This document shows, piece after piece, positions 11,825-22,846 of a DNA stretch of 45,840 nt. Source of the DNA: Fonsecaea monophora (Eukaryota; Ascomycota; Eurotiomycetes; Chaetothyriales; Herpotrichiellaceae); the NCBI RefSeq assembly GCF_001642475.1, contig NW_019174106.1:1-45840 (forward strand). Direction: 5' to 3'. How positions within the stretch are numbered: the stretch's first letter is position 1; the number at the start of each line of letters is the position of its first letter. Under the pieces are notes generated by a model that saw only the letters and a list, made by a program, of their open reading frames with translations, was not told the DNA's origin and did not search any database. The position numbers and the translations under genes were made by a program.

Positions 11825-12439
11825 GCCACTGATGAATTGGAGGCCATAGCATGATTACGTGAAACCGCGATACACAGTTCAGTCGCTCACATTCTCTGTC
11901 TATATGGTATCCAAAGAACAGCGGTAGCATGAGCTAGGGTGGTGCTGGAGGGTGAGAACATGTCCAGAACCAATACAGAAGCTGTGAAGAAGCCAGTCAT
12001 ACAAATCGAGAAATGAGACGACGATGAAGTCACTCTTGATATCCGTACTATCAATGCGGTATTGTTCTCTAGTGCCCGGAGTAAGTAGTCAAGCACTTGC
12101 GACTGATACCTTGTATCGACCTATGCATATAAACCTGAAGTCACTGGGGGCTTCTAAAGTTTGTCCTAACCTTATTGGGAAGGTAAGTTGCCATATTATC
12201 TGGAAGTCCCCAAAGAAATCTTTAGGCTGTTGTGGACAGCATTGTTTCCAGGGACGTGAGGGACGTGAGCGACGTGAGACTTTGAGTGAAAGGTAGTGTG
12301 CGTGTCTGTTGTCTTTGAGTAAGAGCAGCGCAGACCCAGATCATACGGCGACACAAGGGGGCTTCTCGTGGCAGGGTCCTGACCCTTGGTTTGACAGGTG
12401 CAGAGAGAATGAAAGACCCACCACAAAAGGACAGGTAGA
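11825..12439. other. Intergenic region downstream of spp1
   Basis: It should hold the spp1 3' UTR. GACGTGAG/GGACGTGAG short repeats occur near 12252-12280. No gene is visible up to the P450 remnant. Confidence 0.4.
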
Positions 12440-12740
12440 AATGCCACACACTTGGCTCTCCTCTTTCAGCAGCGAGCCCGGGCAAGAGTGACAGTATCAA
12501 AGTTGGGATCTGAAACCATGGCGCCAGGATATCAGATGACTGCGGCAGAAGTAATCCAGGACGACATCAAACCTGGGCTGCGATACCAATTCTTTGGCGA
12601 GGGTATCTTCACCCAAGAAGGACAGGCGTGGAAGCAGTCGCGAGAAATGCTCCGACGACGATACACACGGATCCAAGCGAGGGACCTCGAGACCTTCATT
12701 TTGGATCTCTACCCAGAGTTCCATGATCGGCATGGTATTA
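12440..12740 (+). pseudogene. Cytochrome P450 gene remnant (CYP52-like N-terminal part)
   Basis: The frame around 12452-12787 contains about 60 residues that fit the P450 region after the first beta-sheets: a VSKLGSET-like strand, then FGEGIFTQEGQAWKQSREML and RRRYTRIQARDLETF. This is the helix B'-C signature of fungal n-alkane/fatty-acid hydroxylases (CYP52/CYP539 type), including the WxxxR heme-propionate motif seen here as WKQSR. No membrane anchor, oxygen-binding helix I or Cys heme loop could be found around it, and the frame closes at 12787. It is therefore a decayed fragment and not a working gene. Confidence 0.75.
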
Positions 12741-13319
12741 CTAATCTCCCCTTTTTGGTTCAACTCATCCAGGCAAGATGTCCGTAGGGTGAAGATGGAG
12801 AGAGGAGAGAGAGAGAGAGAGAAAATAGAAATGCAATTGAACCAAACGATCCTCCTCAGCACAATGTGTCTCGTACGATCTAACCAAGTTTCCAACTTTT
12901 TTAACTTGTTTAGTTTCATAAAGTTCTCCTCCATTATGATGAGACTGTATTTATACTCCTTGGGACATTTGCATACATATACCTTCTCCAGAGCACGTGT
13001 GCGTTATTGTTAGCAGTTCGGAGCGAGTGGCTCTCAACCTACGCGAAACTTTTTTCGGTTCGATCTTTGACCTGTTTTTTTTTTTTTTTTCCCCATCATT
13101 TACAAGCAACTACCTATGTACATAGAATAGAGACATCAGGGGAGAGAGCCGGTCTTTGGTCGACTGACATTGACACCACCCAGCGACTGTACGGGGCTAC
13201 ATGGTCATCGTTGCCAACCGGAGCTGGCACCAACGAGGCTCTTCGGAAAGAGTACTGATTTTTCAAACCCTCCCGGAGCTAGATACAGAGAGGCCGCCCA
13301 TACCTGGTTCACTCACCCG
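12741..13319. other. Intergenic region
   Basis: The region is AT-richer and includes a GAGA tract near 12800-12825 and a run of 16 T at 13075-13090. I see no further P450 exons and no other gene. Confidence 0.4.
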
Positions 13320-14977
13320 TCATGCACATTCGTAAGACGTCCAATCGTTCTGGTTCTTACCCACTAGCTTTGCAGTCTTTGGCCACGAACACAGTTTCCT
13401 CGTAATGTTGGCTCGGCTGGGAGGACTCGAACTTTGCATGCCGACAGGGACGACCCCTTTCTCCACCCACGGCATCAACGCGTCCAAAACGTGGTATGTC
13501 GCAGGAACGTTCGGGTACGCGGGAGACGGACCGCAGTGGCCGGCGCCGGGAACCATGAAGAGGCGATAAAAGTCCGAGGCGTCGCCGGCCACGCCTGGTT
13601 GGCCGCTGAGGAACGTGTTAATTTGCTTCAAGTGCTCGATCGGCCACGTCGCGGCGTTGTACTGGTCTGCCCAGCCCTGGGTGGTGATCATCTTGGCACC
13701 ACGCCGGCGGAAAGAAAGGAGATCGGGTGAGATTTCGTCAATGTACGGGAAGGCGTTGGCGTTGACCGCATCAATGTCGGCGCTGCTGAAGGAGAATGAT
13801 TTGTAGTCATATGTCAGATTCTTGAACACCAAGTTCTGCAAGATAGGGATGGCGTAGGCCAGGGCGAGCGACGACTCCTGTGCCATCCATCCACTCTCGG
13901 ATCCAAAGTCGAACCCAGGGTACACTTGCATGCCGGTATCAGGTTCTGTGGGCCCTTGGCGGAAAGCCTTGTATGTGGTGGCCTGTTCCGGAGTGATACA
14001 CTGAACAGATCCATTCTTGGCCTTGGGCTCCTGACCTTGGCCACATTGCAGAGTCGTGATGTTGAAGGTGCACTTCAGGGGGTTTTCGATGAGACCGTCT
14101 CGCACACCGTCAATTTCATCGCAATGAGCCACTGTCGCGTTCGTGACGAAGTTCAAGGTCTCTGCGTCCATGAACGAGGCGTTCTGCGCTTGGGCATGGT
14201 TGTAATTCCAGAGGAAACTAAGAATCAAGTGGCTGTACCAGTTTCCAGGGCTACCGGCGTAGATTCCGTCAAACATCTCAGGATGATATTGGGCGAGCGC
14301 AAATCCCTGCGCGCCGCCTGTCGAGCAACCGTAATAGTAGGAATAAGATGGCGATTTGCCGTAGTATAGTGTTGTCAGCTGGCGGGTAGGCGGCGTCAGG
14401 GCAGCGATGGAATTGTGGAGCCAGGCCGTCACTTGTGGGATGCTGTTCAAAAAGGGCACAAATGAGCCAGGCGATGCAACGGCTGGCCCATCTTCAGCCA
14501 AGGTATGGCCAGAATCTCCCCCAGCCACGGCGAAACCAGCTTCGAGCTGGGTCAACATAGCCTGATAGTCAATCGTTCCCGCCAATCCTCCGTTACCTAT
14601 TCATTGTCTCATTAGCAAACATGGTCCGAAACCAGCCGAAATACATTGGACCTACCAACAGCGATATATCTGCCGTTCCATTGCTTGGTTGAGGGAAGCC
14701 AGAGCTCAACGCTGACAGTGTGGTTGAGATCATATGCGACTTCTCCCTGTATACGGCACACATCCGTCAGAGTCGTGATCGGCACAACCGTGGTATTGAG
14801 AGACTGTGCTATGAATTGAGCAATGGTCTGGCCATTCACCAAGCTCGCATTAGCGATACTCAAGGTTGTCGAATGACCAAGTTGCCCGGCAATGTCAGCA
14901 CATGATGTCGACTGGGCAGTCGACAAGCCGAGTAGGAGGGACTCCAACCCTAGACCAACGAGGTGAGAGAAGCGCAT
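13320..14977 (-). CDS. Secreted tannase / feruloyl esterase
   Basis: Two exons (14977-14656, 14596-13320) with a 59-bp intron at 14597-14655 code 532 residues. A signal peptide of about 21 residues (basic MRFSH, Leu-rich core, AQS) marks secretion. The protein belongs to the tannase family (PF07519). Its catalytic serine is Ser199 in YGCSTGG, the acid is Asp418 in GWADQ and the base is His461 in GAGHCG. Cys198 and Cys462 flank the Ser and His, forming the family's CS-D-HC motif with its disulfide. The spacing is close to Aspergillus feruloyl esterase B. The enzyme hydrolyses gallate or ferulate/p-coumarate esters outside the cell. Sequence does not decide between gallic and cinnamic esters. 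It is the outermost gene of the putative phenolic cluster. Confidence 0.93.
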
Positions 14978-15972
14978 GGTGGGTGTTGTTAGAAGACAGC
15001 TTTCCCGTCCTCCTTTTTCCTTTTATTTCTCCAACTCCTCCAGGACATAACCCAGCCACTTCGTCTTTGTCACCAGGAACGGGATTGCCCCCGGCCAATG
15101 TGGCCATTCACCGTCTTTTCGGCATCCACTGACCGACACAAAGTTGACCGAGCTTCCCTGCCGACGTTGAGCTGCCAGGACAGCTCTCCAATATTGCTGC
15201 AGCTTCAATCCTCAAAGTGACCAACTCAGAGCTGGGGACGCAGGCAGGCCGGGGTAGTGGTGAATTAGCGGGAACGCTCTTGTCATTGTCGTTCGGCCTC
15301 GATGACCGATCATGTTTGGGGATCGGGCATCTTGTCCGATGGACAGTGAGCACTCCGAAGACCAAGAGCAATCCCGGGGCCCCAACCTAACCTAGATCAT
15401 CTCGCAAGGGCGTCCTGGGGGGAAGGGAGAGTGGAGTAGCAGAGCATTCTCACCAGTTTGCTCATGGGTTGTGACTGATTGGAAGGGCATGATGGTCTTC
15501 CAGAAGTGATAGTTGTGGGAGTTGGAAGATTGACTTTGGCGACTCTATCGTGACCAGAATAAACGGTCTTTACATGTCTTGGCAGTCATTCCAATCTTCT
15601 CCACCTTTGCATTGCGAGTCTCCTGGTTTCTGCTGTAACATCCCTGGACATCCAACCTCCGAACTGTCAAAGAGGATGTATCTTGTCCCATGAGCCTCCT
15701 GATGAAAGTGCGGCGAAAGTTCCTGACGGTTTGCTACCACAATCGACCAGAAAGGTTTGCTGTAAGACTCAGTTCATTCTATCTCTCTCAAACGACCTGT
15801 CCTAGCGACCTATTCTACCACAGCCTTTCTCTGCCTTCCGCATGATCTGCAGCTTTTCGGCTCTGATACCACAGGAATAAGCCAGCAGAGACTTCCAGCA
15901 CGATCAATATTGATTCCGCCTTCATACGCCGACCAGCTTGCTCGCTGGAACGGGCTCCCTGCCGTCACCTGC
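14978..15972. promoter_or_regulatory. Promoter region of the tannase gene
   Basis: This is 995 bp between two minus-strand genes. It contains the tannase promoter and the 3' UTR of the MFS gene. The only notable motif is a CGGCCAATGTGGCC interrupted palindrome with a CCAAT core at about 15092-15105. No ORF with family features. Confidence 0.4.
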
Positions 15973-17722
15973 CTACTCACTGGGAGCTCCGGTGCCCTTC
16001 TCACTCTCGACCACGGTGGTTTGTCGAGTTCCTTTACCTTCCTCAATGACCTGCTGCACCGGTTCAACCCGTCGCCGGGGCATGTGCTTCGCCACTCGGA
16101 CTGGGTCAAAAATGCTGTGACTTTGGATGAAGATTTCGTCCACCTCTTCCAAAGACTTACCCGCCGTCTCCGGCCAGAAAAAGTAGACACCTGTGCCATT
16201 ATGTTAGCAAAAAAATCCAAAAGACTAGCTGACTGGTGTCATTGTCAGAATGAAAATACTTACAAGGCAAGATCAACAACAAATTAATACAGGCGTAAAT
16301 GATAAAGTATCGGTAGTTGAGGGTTGCAAATCCCACGGGGGTAATCTCGGCGACAAGAAAGTTGAACGCCCATGCTGTACCCGTCGAAATACTGGTGATT
16401 GGCACTCGAACACTGAGAGGCGCGATCTCGCTTGCATACAAGAAGGTGAGACCCAAAAAGCCTGCAGAATGTTAGCTGAAGCAAACCCAAGAAGCGGGAA
16501 GCATTACCTGTTGGGAAAAACAGGCCGAACAAAAAGATCATCAGAGCTGCCACAATCTGAGCAGCCTCGTTGGTTGGATCAGACACAGTTCCAGTCATGA
16601 TGACCAAGCAGCATCCCATGCCCACCGCCGCAAATATCATCAGTTTGCGTCGGCCAAATCGATCGACCGTGAGCACACCAATGGGTGAACACAGAGTTTG
16701 GAACGAGAAGACGGATGCAGCAAGAATCTGCGAGTCTTTGGCTGGGAGCTTCAAGTACTGACTGTACAGCGTCGGCAGATAAAATGCTAGCGCATTGATG
16801 CCGCACATTTGTTGAAAGACCTGGCCCGCAGCTGCTAAGCATGCTCGATGGAACAGACGCTGCTCGCCGTTCTTGAAGATGTCTCGGAAGCGAGCTGCAC
16901 CGGTAAGTCGCAGGGACTCCTCGATGCGCGCTACATCGGTCTCGATTTTGTTGGAGTCCTCGGGAAGGTCTTCCAGCGCGGCGAGGACATGTTTAGCTTC
17001 TTCCAATCTTCCCTTTTTGATGAGCCATCGGGGCGATTCTGGCATTTGGGACATGGTTCCGACGACAATGATGGAGAACAAGCCCGTCAACGCCAACGGA
17101 AATCTCCAGGCGACGCTCCCAGAGGCATGCGAAATGCCAAAACCGATCCATCCTTGTAGAGCCAGGCCGAAGCTGATAAAGACGGATTCGAGCAAGACCA
17201 CGGAACCACGGTGCTCCGCACTTGAGCATTCACTCTGCCAGTTGGGCGCTGTAGCAGTCAATGCCCCGAAACCGAGACCAGCCACAAGCCGCCCGACAAT
17301 CAATTGACCTAGGGAGTAGGACGAAGACTGTATGACAGCCCCAAGTGTGTGAACCAACGCTCCCAGCATGATGGTTCTCTTCCGTCCGAGCTTGTCGCCA
17401 AGGACGATGCAAGAAAGCGCACCAAAGAGGGCCCCGAGAGTGTACAAGGCTATGACGGTGCCCTGGACTCGGCTGTTTTCTGTCTTTTTGGAACCGGTTG
17501 TGTTGACGGTGTCGATACGAGGGAACACTGAAACCCAGCTGGGCAAGTCCACGAGACTTCCACCCACACCATTGTTGAAGCCAAACCTGTTGGGGTCAGC
17601 CAGAATCCAGATGGTTGTTCGATCATGCCGAGTGTAACTCACAGTATGTACGCGGGCATGATCACAGCCCAGATCAGGGCTGCGTTCAGCTTTGAACCAC
17701 GCAATCCAAAGTATTTCGCCAT
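15973..17722 (-). CDS. Sugar-porter-type MFS transporter
   Basis: Four exons (17722-17643, 17586-16508, 16461-16264, 16190-15973) code 524 residues. The introns are 56, 46 and 73 bp. The classic sugar-porter signatures are all present: GDKLGRKR after helix 2, PESPRWLIKKGR before the central loop, DRFGRRK in the second half and PETAGKSLEEVD after helix 12. The start ATG at 17722 opens MAKYFGLRG, the usual N-terminus of fungal monosaccharide or quinate-type carriers. It lies in the plasma membrane and probably works by proton symport. The gene is divergent from the Zn2Cys6 regulator and sits next to the tannase, so its cargo may be the glucose or the phenolic acid released by that enzyme. This is inference. 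Confidence 0.93.
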
Positions 17723-18680
17723 GTTGATATCGACCTGCTGTCAGAAGAACGGCATGAATGCTTTTGACGCATGGAGAGTCGAAGACGAGCAGTCTAAATA
17801 CTGTCACACACGGCGTTAGTCCTCGGTGGCGGAAATTTCCTACCTATCCTGTGTCTACGATGGGCAGATCATCGTCGGCATCCGGCCCGCAGACCTATAC
17901 TCGCATAACCAGCAAAGAGAATCCCATGCGGGATGCCCCACGCTCAACTCCGTGGTTCTCTCCTGATCAGCCATTCTCCTCATTCAAGCCGCCTCGAGTC
18001 GCGGGGTTTGGCAGACCTTTGGGGTGGAGACGAAAAAAAAAATGAAGCGCTCCCTGTATTTGGTCCAAGAACTAAAGCCTACTTTACATTTGCTTGGTGG
18101 TAGGACCGGCGAATGACCGACAGACCCAAGACCAATCTTAGGGTGCGCCACAATGCTTCATTCAACCACGCCGCTCATCCCTTAGCAACTCCGCATGCCG
18201 CAGTTGTGCCAATGACCAATAAGCGAGATGCTTACCGAGGCGGCATGGCATATACCAACCTAAATAGGGCTTGCTTGTACAAGTACCGGTCGATGACGAG
18301 GACCAGCGGGGCCGCATCAATGCAAGGAGAACTCATCCCCCACGACCGCCCTTGTGGCAATGGACTCTCTCACTCTGTTGTTCAGCTCTCCAACCCTCCA
18401 CTCGACCTGAGGGTGTCACTGCCTTTCGACTGGAACTTTTTGCAAAGAGCAGGGGACTTCCTGTGAACTGCAGGCGACAGCCTTCTGAGCAGCCAACACT
18501 GGATATTGGAGGGTTCAAATGCAAAACTTTCCGCATCCAGCTAGTGTTGCAACAACCACCCACGATTAATCGTAAACTTGACTCCATTTATTTGCGGCGG
18601 TATCGAGACGACTCTGGCCTCTGTCCGAAGGGGTTTCCTTCCAGCGAGACCCAGATTCCAGATCAACCTGATCTGGTCCA
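17723..18680. promoter_or_regulatory. Shared divergent promoter (MFS transporter / Zn2Cys6 regulator)
   Basis: 958 bp separates the two start codons. The region holds a 10-bp palindrome CTTGTACAAG at 18274-18283 and several CGG/CCG triplets, the half-sites of Zn2Cys6 proteins. No gene is visible in it. The layout is typical of a local regulator controlling its neighbour. Confidence 0.5.
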
Positions 18681-20819
18681 ATGTCGCCCGAACCATCAAC
18701 TCGACCCGGAGCTTGCGAACGTTGTCACCGTCGAAAAGCAAGATGTGACAAGACCCGCCCAGCCTGCTCCTCATGCATCAAGGCCAACAAAGCATGTATT
18801 TACACCGCCAAGGAGGGTACCATTCGTCGACAAGACCTGGAACGAGTACAGCAGCGAGTGCGTCAGCTCGAAGCGAGGAACAAAGATCTTGTCAATCAGC
18901 TTAGCCGAAGCCAGAACCAACCATCTCCAGAGAATCCTCCACCAATGTCGGTGGACTCTGCGTTGAATACTTCGGGCAGCAGCGGTGAAGTGGTCAACCA
19001 GGTGTCATATCTGTCTTTGAGTGCAGGAGGTGACCGTCAATTCCTAGGCTCAACCAGTGGCCTGTTGCTCGCCAACCTCTTACAGAAGAATCTACAGACA
19101 TCCTTTCCACTTATCGCCAACTCCGAGGTACGTGCTCATGAGCAAAGGCCAGCGCTCGGTAAAGGGGCCGCCCCTGCGGCCCATGCCTCCAGTCGGCCAC
19201 CTCAAGATGTTGCACGAGGACTCTTGATCGCATACTGCAACCATGATCATATTTGCTATCCTTTTCTCGATCCCAAAACACTACATGCCGCGCTGGAGGC
19301 CATCTACAGCGAGGAGTCCTACTCAGTCTACCATCCTGTAGAATCCTTCTTCATCGACATGATCCTCGCCATCGGTACGGCTCAGGTCTACAAATTCGAC
19401 TGGCTCAATTTGCCCGACGCAGAAACGCACTATAATCGCGCCATCACCCATCTTCCAGTTGTCCTTGGCGCTGGTGGGATTTTGTCACTTCAGGCGACCT
19501 TGCTCATTGCTCAATATCGGATGGGAAGCTCACTGTATGATACGTCGGCGAGTCTATGGCATCTCGTCGGAGTTGCCGCACGAATGTGTTTTGAACTGGG
19601 ACTACACAAAAAGTCAACCTATGTCTTGCCGCAAAGTGGGAATGTCCCCGCGGAACAGGTTCAGAGAGAAAAGATGGAGATGATGCGGCGATGCTTTTGG
19701 TGTGTGGTCGCCATGGACCGCATCGTCAGTTTCACCCTGGGAAGGCCTCTTGCTGTTCAGCTGGACGACGTTGATGCCGAACTGCCGCAGCTTGACGCGA
19801 CCGATGCTACAGAGACGGCCAACGGTGCCTTCTCTGACGACTCTATAGAGGCACCACTGAGTGATCAACGTCTTGCTCTCTTCAATCACATTGTACGCTA
19901 CCGCCTCATTTGTGGGAAGATTTTAATCTCTCTCCATAGGGATACGCGGCCTGTCGGCACCACGATTGATTACTTCAAGATTCGAGAGGAGTTGTCTCAC
20001 GAATTGAGGACGTGGCACCGCGAAACAAGCGCTTTGCCCTTCCTAGCTCTGGATGCAATACTTGATCCGCCCAATACCTCAAGCTTTCGATCACGCGAAT
20101 GGTACGACCTGCTCTATCACAACGGAATCTTGATGTTGTTTCGTCCATCACCTACCCTCTCGGACGCATCCAGCAATAGCGTGACCCTCCAGCACATTTT
20201 TGAATCTTCGCAGGCCGCTATCAATCTTTATGCCGAGCTTCATCGATCGCGCAAAATCAATTACTCATGGGTCACTCTACATGCGGTGTTCATGGCTGGT
20301 ATTTCGTATATTTATGCACTTCGGTGTCACGTCCAAAACACCTGGCGTCAGCCTTCTCCGACCAATTATCCCCGCGCAAAGCTTCACTCCAGTCCGACCA
20401 TTCAGAAAGTCGTCAATGACACCCGCGCTTGTTCCAATGTCCTTGTTGCAGTCTCCGAGCGTTGGAGCACAGCCCGGAGTTGTTCGCGCGTTTTCGACCG
20501 CTTGAGCGACGCTGTCCTCGCGGACATTATAGAGACACAGACTCGCAAGCCTGCGACCCCCATCGTTGAGCCCATTCACCAGCAACGAATGGAGAATGTA
20601 CCCATACTGGGTTCGGCAATATCAATGGACCTCCCCACACCAGACAACGATCAAACATGGGCCGCGAGTTTCAGCCACATGGCAGTCGACAGCACGCTGC
20701 AGGATTGCTTTGATGACCTGCAAAGTTGGTGTAATGACCAGTACGGTGGCGATGCCATTGCCCAGCTCTCGCAAAATTGGCTGTTTGGCATCCAAGATCC
20801 TAGCAGCGCAGCCTTTTAG
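18681..20819 (+). CDS. Zn2Cys6 fungal transcription factor
   Basis: The 712-residue product comes from one uninterrupted frame. The zinc cluster sits at residues 12-39 with the spacing CX2CX6CX6CX2CX6C. A linker and a short coiled coil follow (about 48-77, LERVQQRVRQLEARN). The middle homology region (Fungal_trans, about 190-480) includes GVAARMCFELGLHK and the RRCFWCVVAMDR segment that are diagnostic for this family. It should act in the nucleus as a homodimer on CGG-type half-sites. Its position at the centre of the tannase/MFS/AtuA/phenol hydroxylase group, with a divergent promoter, suggests it is the pathway regulator. The 3' end is only 133 bp from the convergent AtuA gene. The ligand is unknown. 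Confidence 0.93.
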   Translation: MSPEPSTRPGACERCHRRKARCDKTRPACSSCIKANKACIYTAKEGTIRRQDLERVQQRVRQLEARNKDLVNQLSRSQNQPSPENPPPMSVDSALNTSGSSGEVVNQVSYLSLSAGGDRQFLGSTSGLLLANLLQKNLQTSFPLIANSEVRAHEQRPALGKGAAPAAHASSRPPQDVARGLLIAYCNHDHICYPFLDPKTLHAALEAIYSEESYSVYHPVESFFIDMILAIGTAQVYKFDWLNLPDAETHYNRAITHLPVVLGAGGILSLQATLLIAQYRMGSSLYDTSASLWHLVGVAARMCFELGLHKKSTYVLPQSGNVPAEQVQREKMEMMRRCFWCVVAMDRIVSFTLGRPLAVQLDDVDAELPQLDATDATETANGAFSDDSIEAPLSDQRLALFNHIVRYRLICGKILISLHRDTRPVGTTIDYFKIREELSHELRTWHRETSALPFLALDAILDPPNTSSFRSREWYDLLYHNGILMLFRPSPTLSDASSNSVTLQHIFESSQAAINLYAELHRSRKINYSWVTLHAVFMAGISYIYALRCHVQNTWRQPSPTNYPRAKLHSSPTIQKVVNDTRACSNVLVAVSERWSTARSCSRVFDRLSDAVLADIIETQTRKPATPIVEPIHQQRMENVPILGSAISMDLPTPDNDQTWAASFSHMAVDSTLQDCFDDLQSWCNDQYGGDAIAQLSQNWLFGIQDPSSAAF

Positions 20820-20952
20820 AAGCAAGCAACCGCATTCGCTGCTTTGGGTAGCACATCCATTTGAGAAGCTGTAATGACTCCTTGAAGCAGAAGACAAATA
20901 TAACTTTGGCCAGTATTTCGATCTATCGAGTGTGTTGCGATAGGCTGTGACT

Positions 20953-22846
20953 TCAAATCCAGCCTCTCTGGAGGAAGCGTATGGGAATCTCGGCAGATCT
21001 GCTTCTGAGATATTCAGCAATGCCCTTTCCGAGCCCATCAATTCGGTCCGACGACGCGATCCCACCATTCAAGTTGTCGAGAACTCGGCTATCAATTCAA
21101 TTAGTACAACCAGAAGAAGTGCTGAGCAGAAAAAAAGGACGGAAGGACTCACAAATGAACTGCATTTATCCCGGGAAATTCAACCCGCTCCACCCGTCGA
21201 TCGGGATTCCCTTTCTGCCAGTCGTCACCGAACAATTCCTTCAAGCGTGAAACGGTCAAGTAGGTTTTAAGCCAAGGGTATTCATCATCGTGGCGGACAA
21301 AAAAGCCAATGTTGGAATTGTCGGCCTTGTCGCCAGATCGCGCATGAACAATGCTTCCTAAAGGTGCCTTTTCAGTTGGTCCCAGAGATTGAAGATCGAT
21401 AGGATCTTCCGTGTCAGAAGAGGGACGCATCACTGGGTACTCGACCGTCTTTTGCGGTGGATCAACCTTGATGTGCCGCCCAGTGCTGAGGACAACACGA
21501 TGATGGATGATGCAAAGTGGCATGACTGCGGGAAAGATCTCCATAAATGGTCTGGGGTCCATGGTTCGAAAGTCCAGGTTCATGTGGTAACCAGGATAAC
21601 TTTGCATGCGAAGGGCATAGATTGGAATCTTGAATGATGGAGCCTCGATATCGACCTTGTTCCTTGCTTGAGCAAACACTCGCAGTTGCACGGTGCCTCC
21701 CTGTTGCGACCGCGGATTGTCCACTTGGGAGCCGTACTGCTCCACGCTGAATCGACTGAACTTGTTTCCCTTCAAAATGTGGTCCAACTGTTGACGCATC
21801 ATGGCCACTTTGGCTTCCACGTCCAATCCGTTGATGTAAAAGGTCGCTTCAGCCTGGTATCCTCCTGGAGCAGCGACCATGACCTTTGTCGTGGAGGGCG
21901 GCGGTAGGCCTTTGACCCCATGGATCATAACCCGATCTTTTTGGCCCGCTTGAGCCTCTACCTGGACCTGCGACAGATCTGCGACGACGTCCGGGTTCAG
22001 ATATAGGTGTCCTTGGAGCTCGTACAGCAACTGCGCTTTGACTGTCTCGGGCGTGACGTGGCCACCTCCTTGAGTGGACTTGGTGATGATACACCCGCCA
22101 GTCGAGTCGATTTCGGCGACGGGGAATGTTAGGTCGACTAACTCTGGTAGGAAGTCTTTGAAGCCCGAGAAGTTGGCTCCCACAACATAAGGTCCACATT
22201 CGATGAGGTGCGCCGCGAGTAAGGAGCCTGCTAACTCGGTGTACTGGTCCTCGCGCCAGCCGAAATACCAGGCGGCGGCTCCCATGACGGGGGAAGCATC
22301 GGTACATCGCCCACAGATGACAATGTTCGCTCCAGCTTCTAGGGCTTTGACAATACCACGACAGCCGATGTAGGCGTTGGCGCAGATAGGATCCAGGGAC
22401 CATTCGTCAAGGAGCCGATCCTGGTGATCGAGATGGGGGAAATGCAAAGAACGCCTCTTGCTGGGATCAGTGACCAAGTCCGAGACATCGTCGCCCAAAA
22501 CTGCGGCGACCACCGTATCCTTGTATCCTCTTTCCACACAGAGCGCTTGGACCTTGCGGAACAGACTCATTGTGTTCAAGGCGCCTGCATTCGTGGCCAC
22601 TTTGATATCCTGCTCCATGATCTGGTCGAGGCATTCTTCCAGCTGAAGGTAGAAGCCGTTCTCGTAGCTGAGGTCAGGGTCGACCTCTCGTCTTGTGATG
22701 GCGTTCCAGGCGATGTTCATCTCAGACAGCCAGTCCCCGGTGATTACATCGACGCCGCCCGACTCAACCATGCGCTTCATAGCATGCGGATGGTCGCCCG
22801 TGGCGCCTGAGACATTGCCAATACGAATCGGTGGTTTGCTCAGCAT
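20953..22846 (-). CDS. AtuA-domain protein (DUF1446, acyclic terpene utilisation family)
   Basis: Two exons (22846-21153 and 21088-20953) are joined over a 64-bp intron at 21089-21152 and code 609 residues. Without splicing, the C-terminus would be lost. With it, the protein ends in the family-typical LGKGIAEYL segment. The N-terminal RIGNVSGATGD, the CGRCTDAS block and the EIDSTGGCI block identify AtuA (PF07287). The C-terminal part, with HARSGDKADNSNIGF, is the AtuA-like ferredoxin-fold domain. Bacterial AtuA is needed for citronellol and geraniol catabolism, but its chemical role is not settled. Fungal copies are often beside aromatic or short-chain-acid catabolic genes. Its role here is unknown, though the neighbours point to ring or side-chain catabolism. 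Confidence 0.9.
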
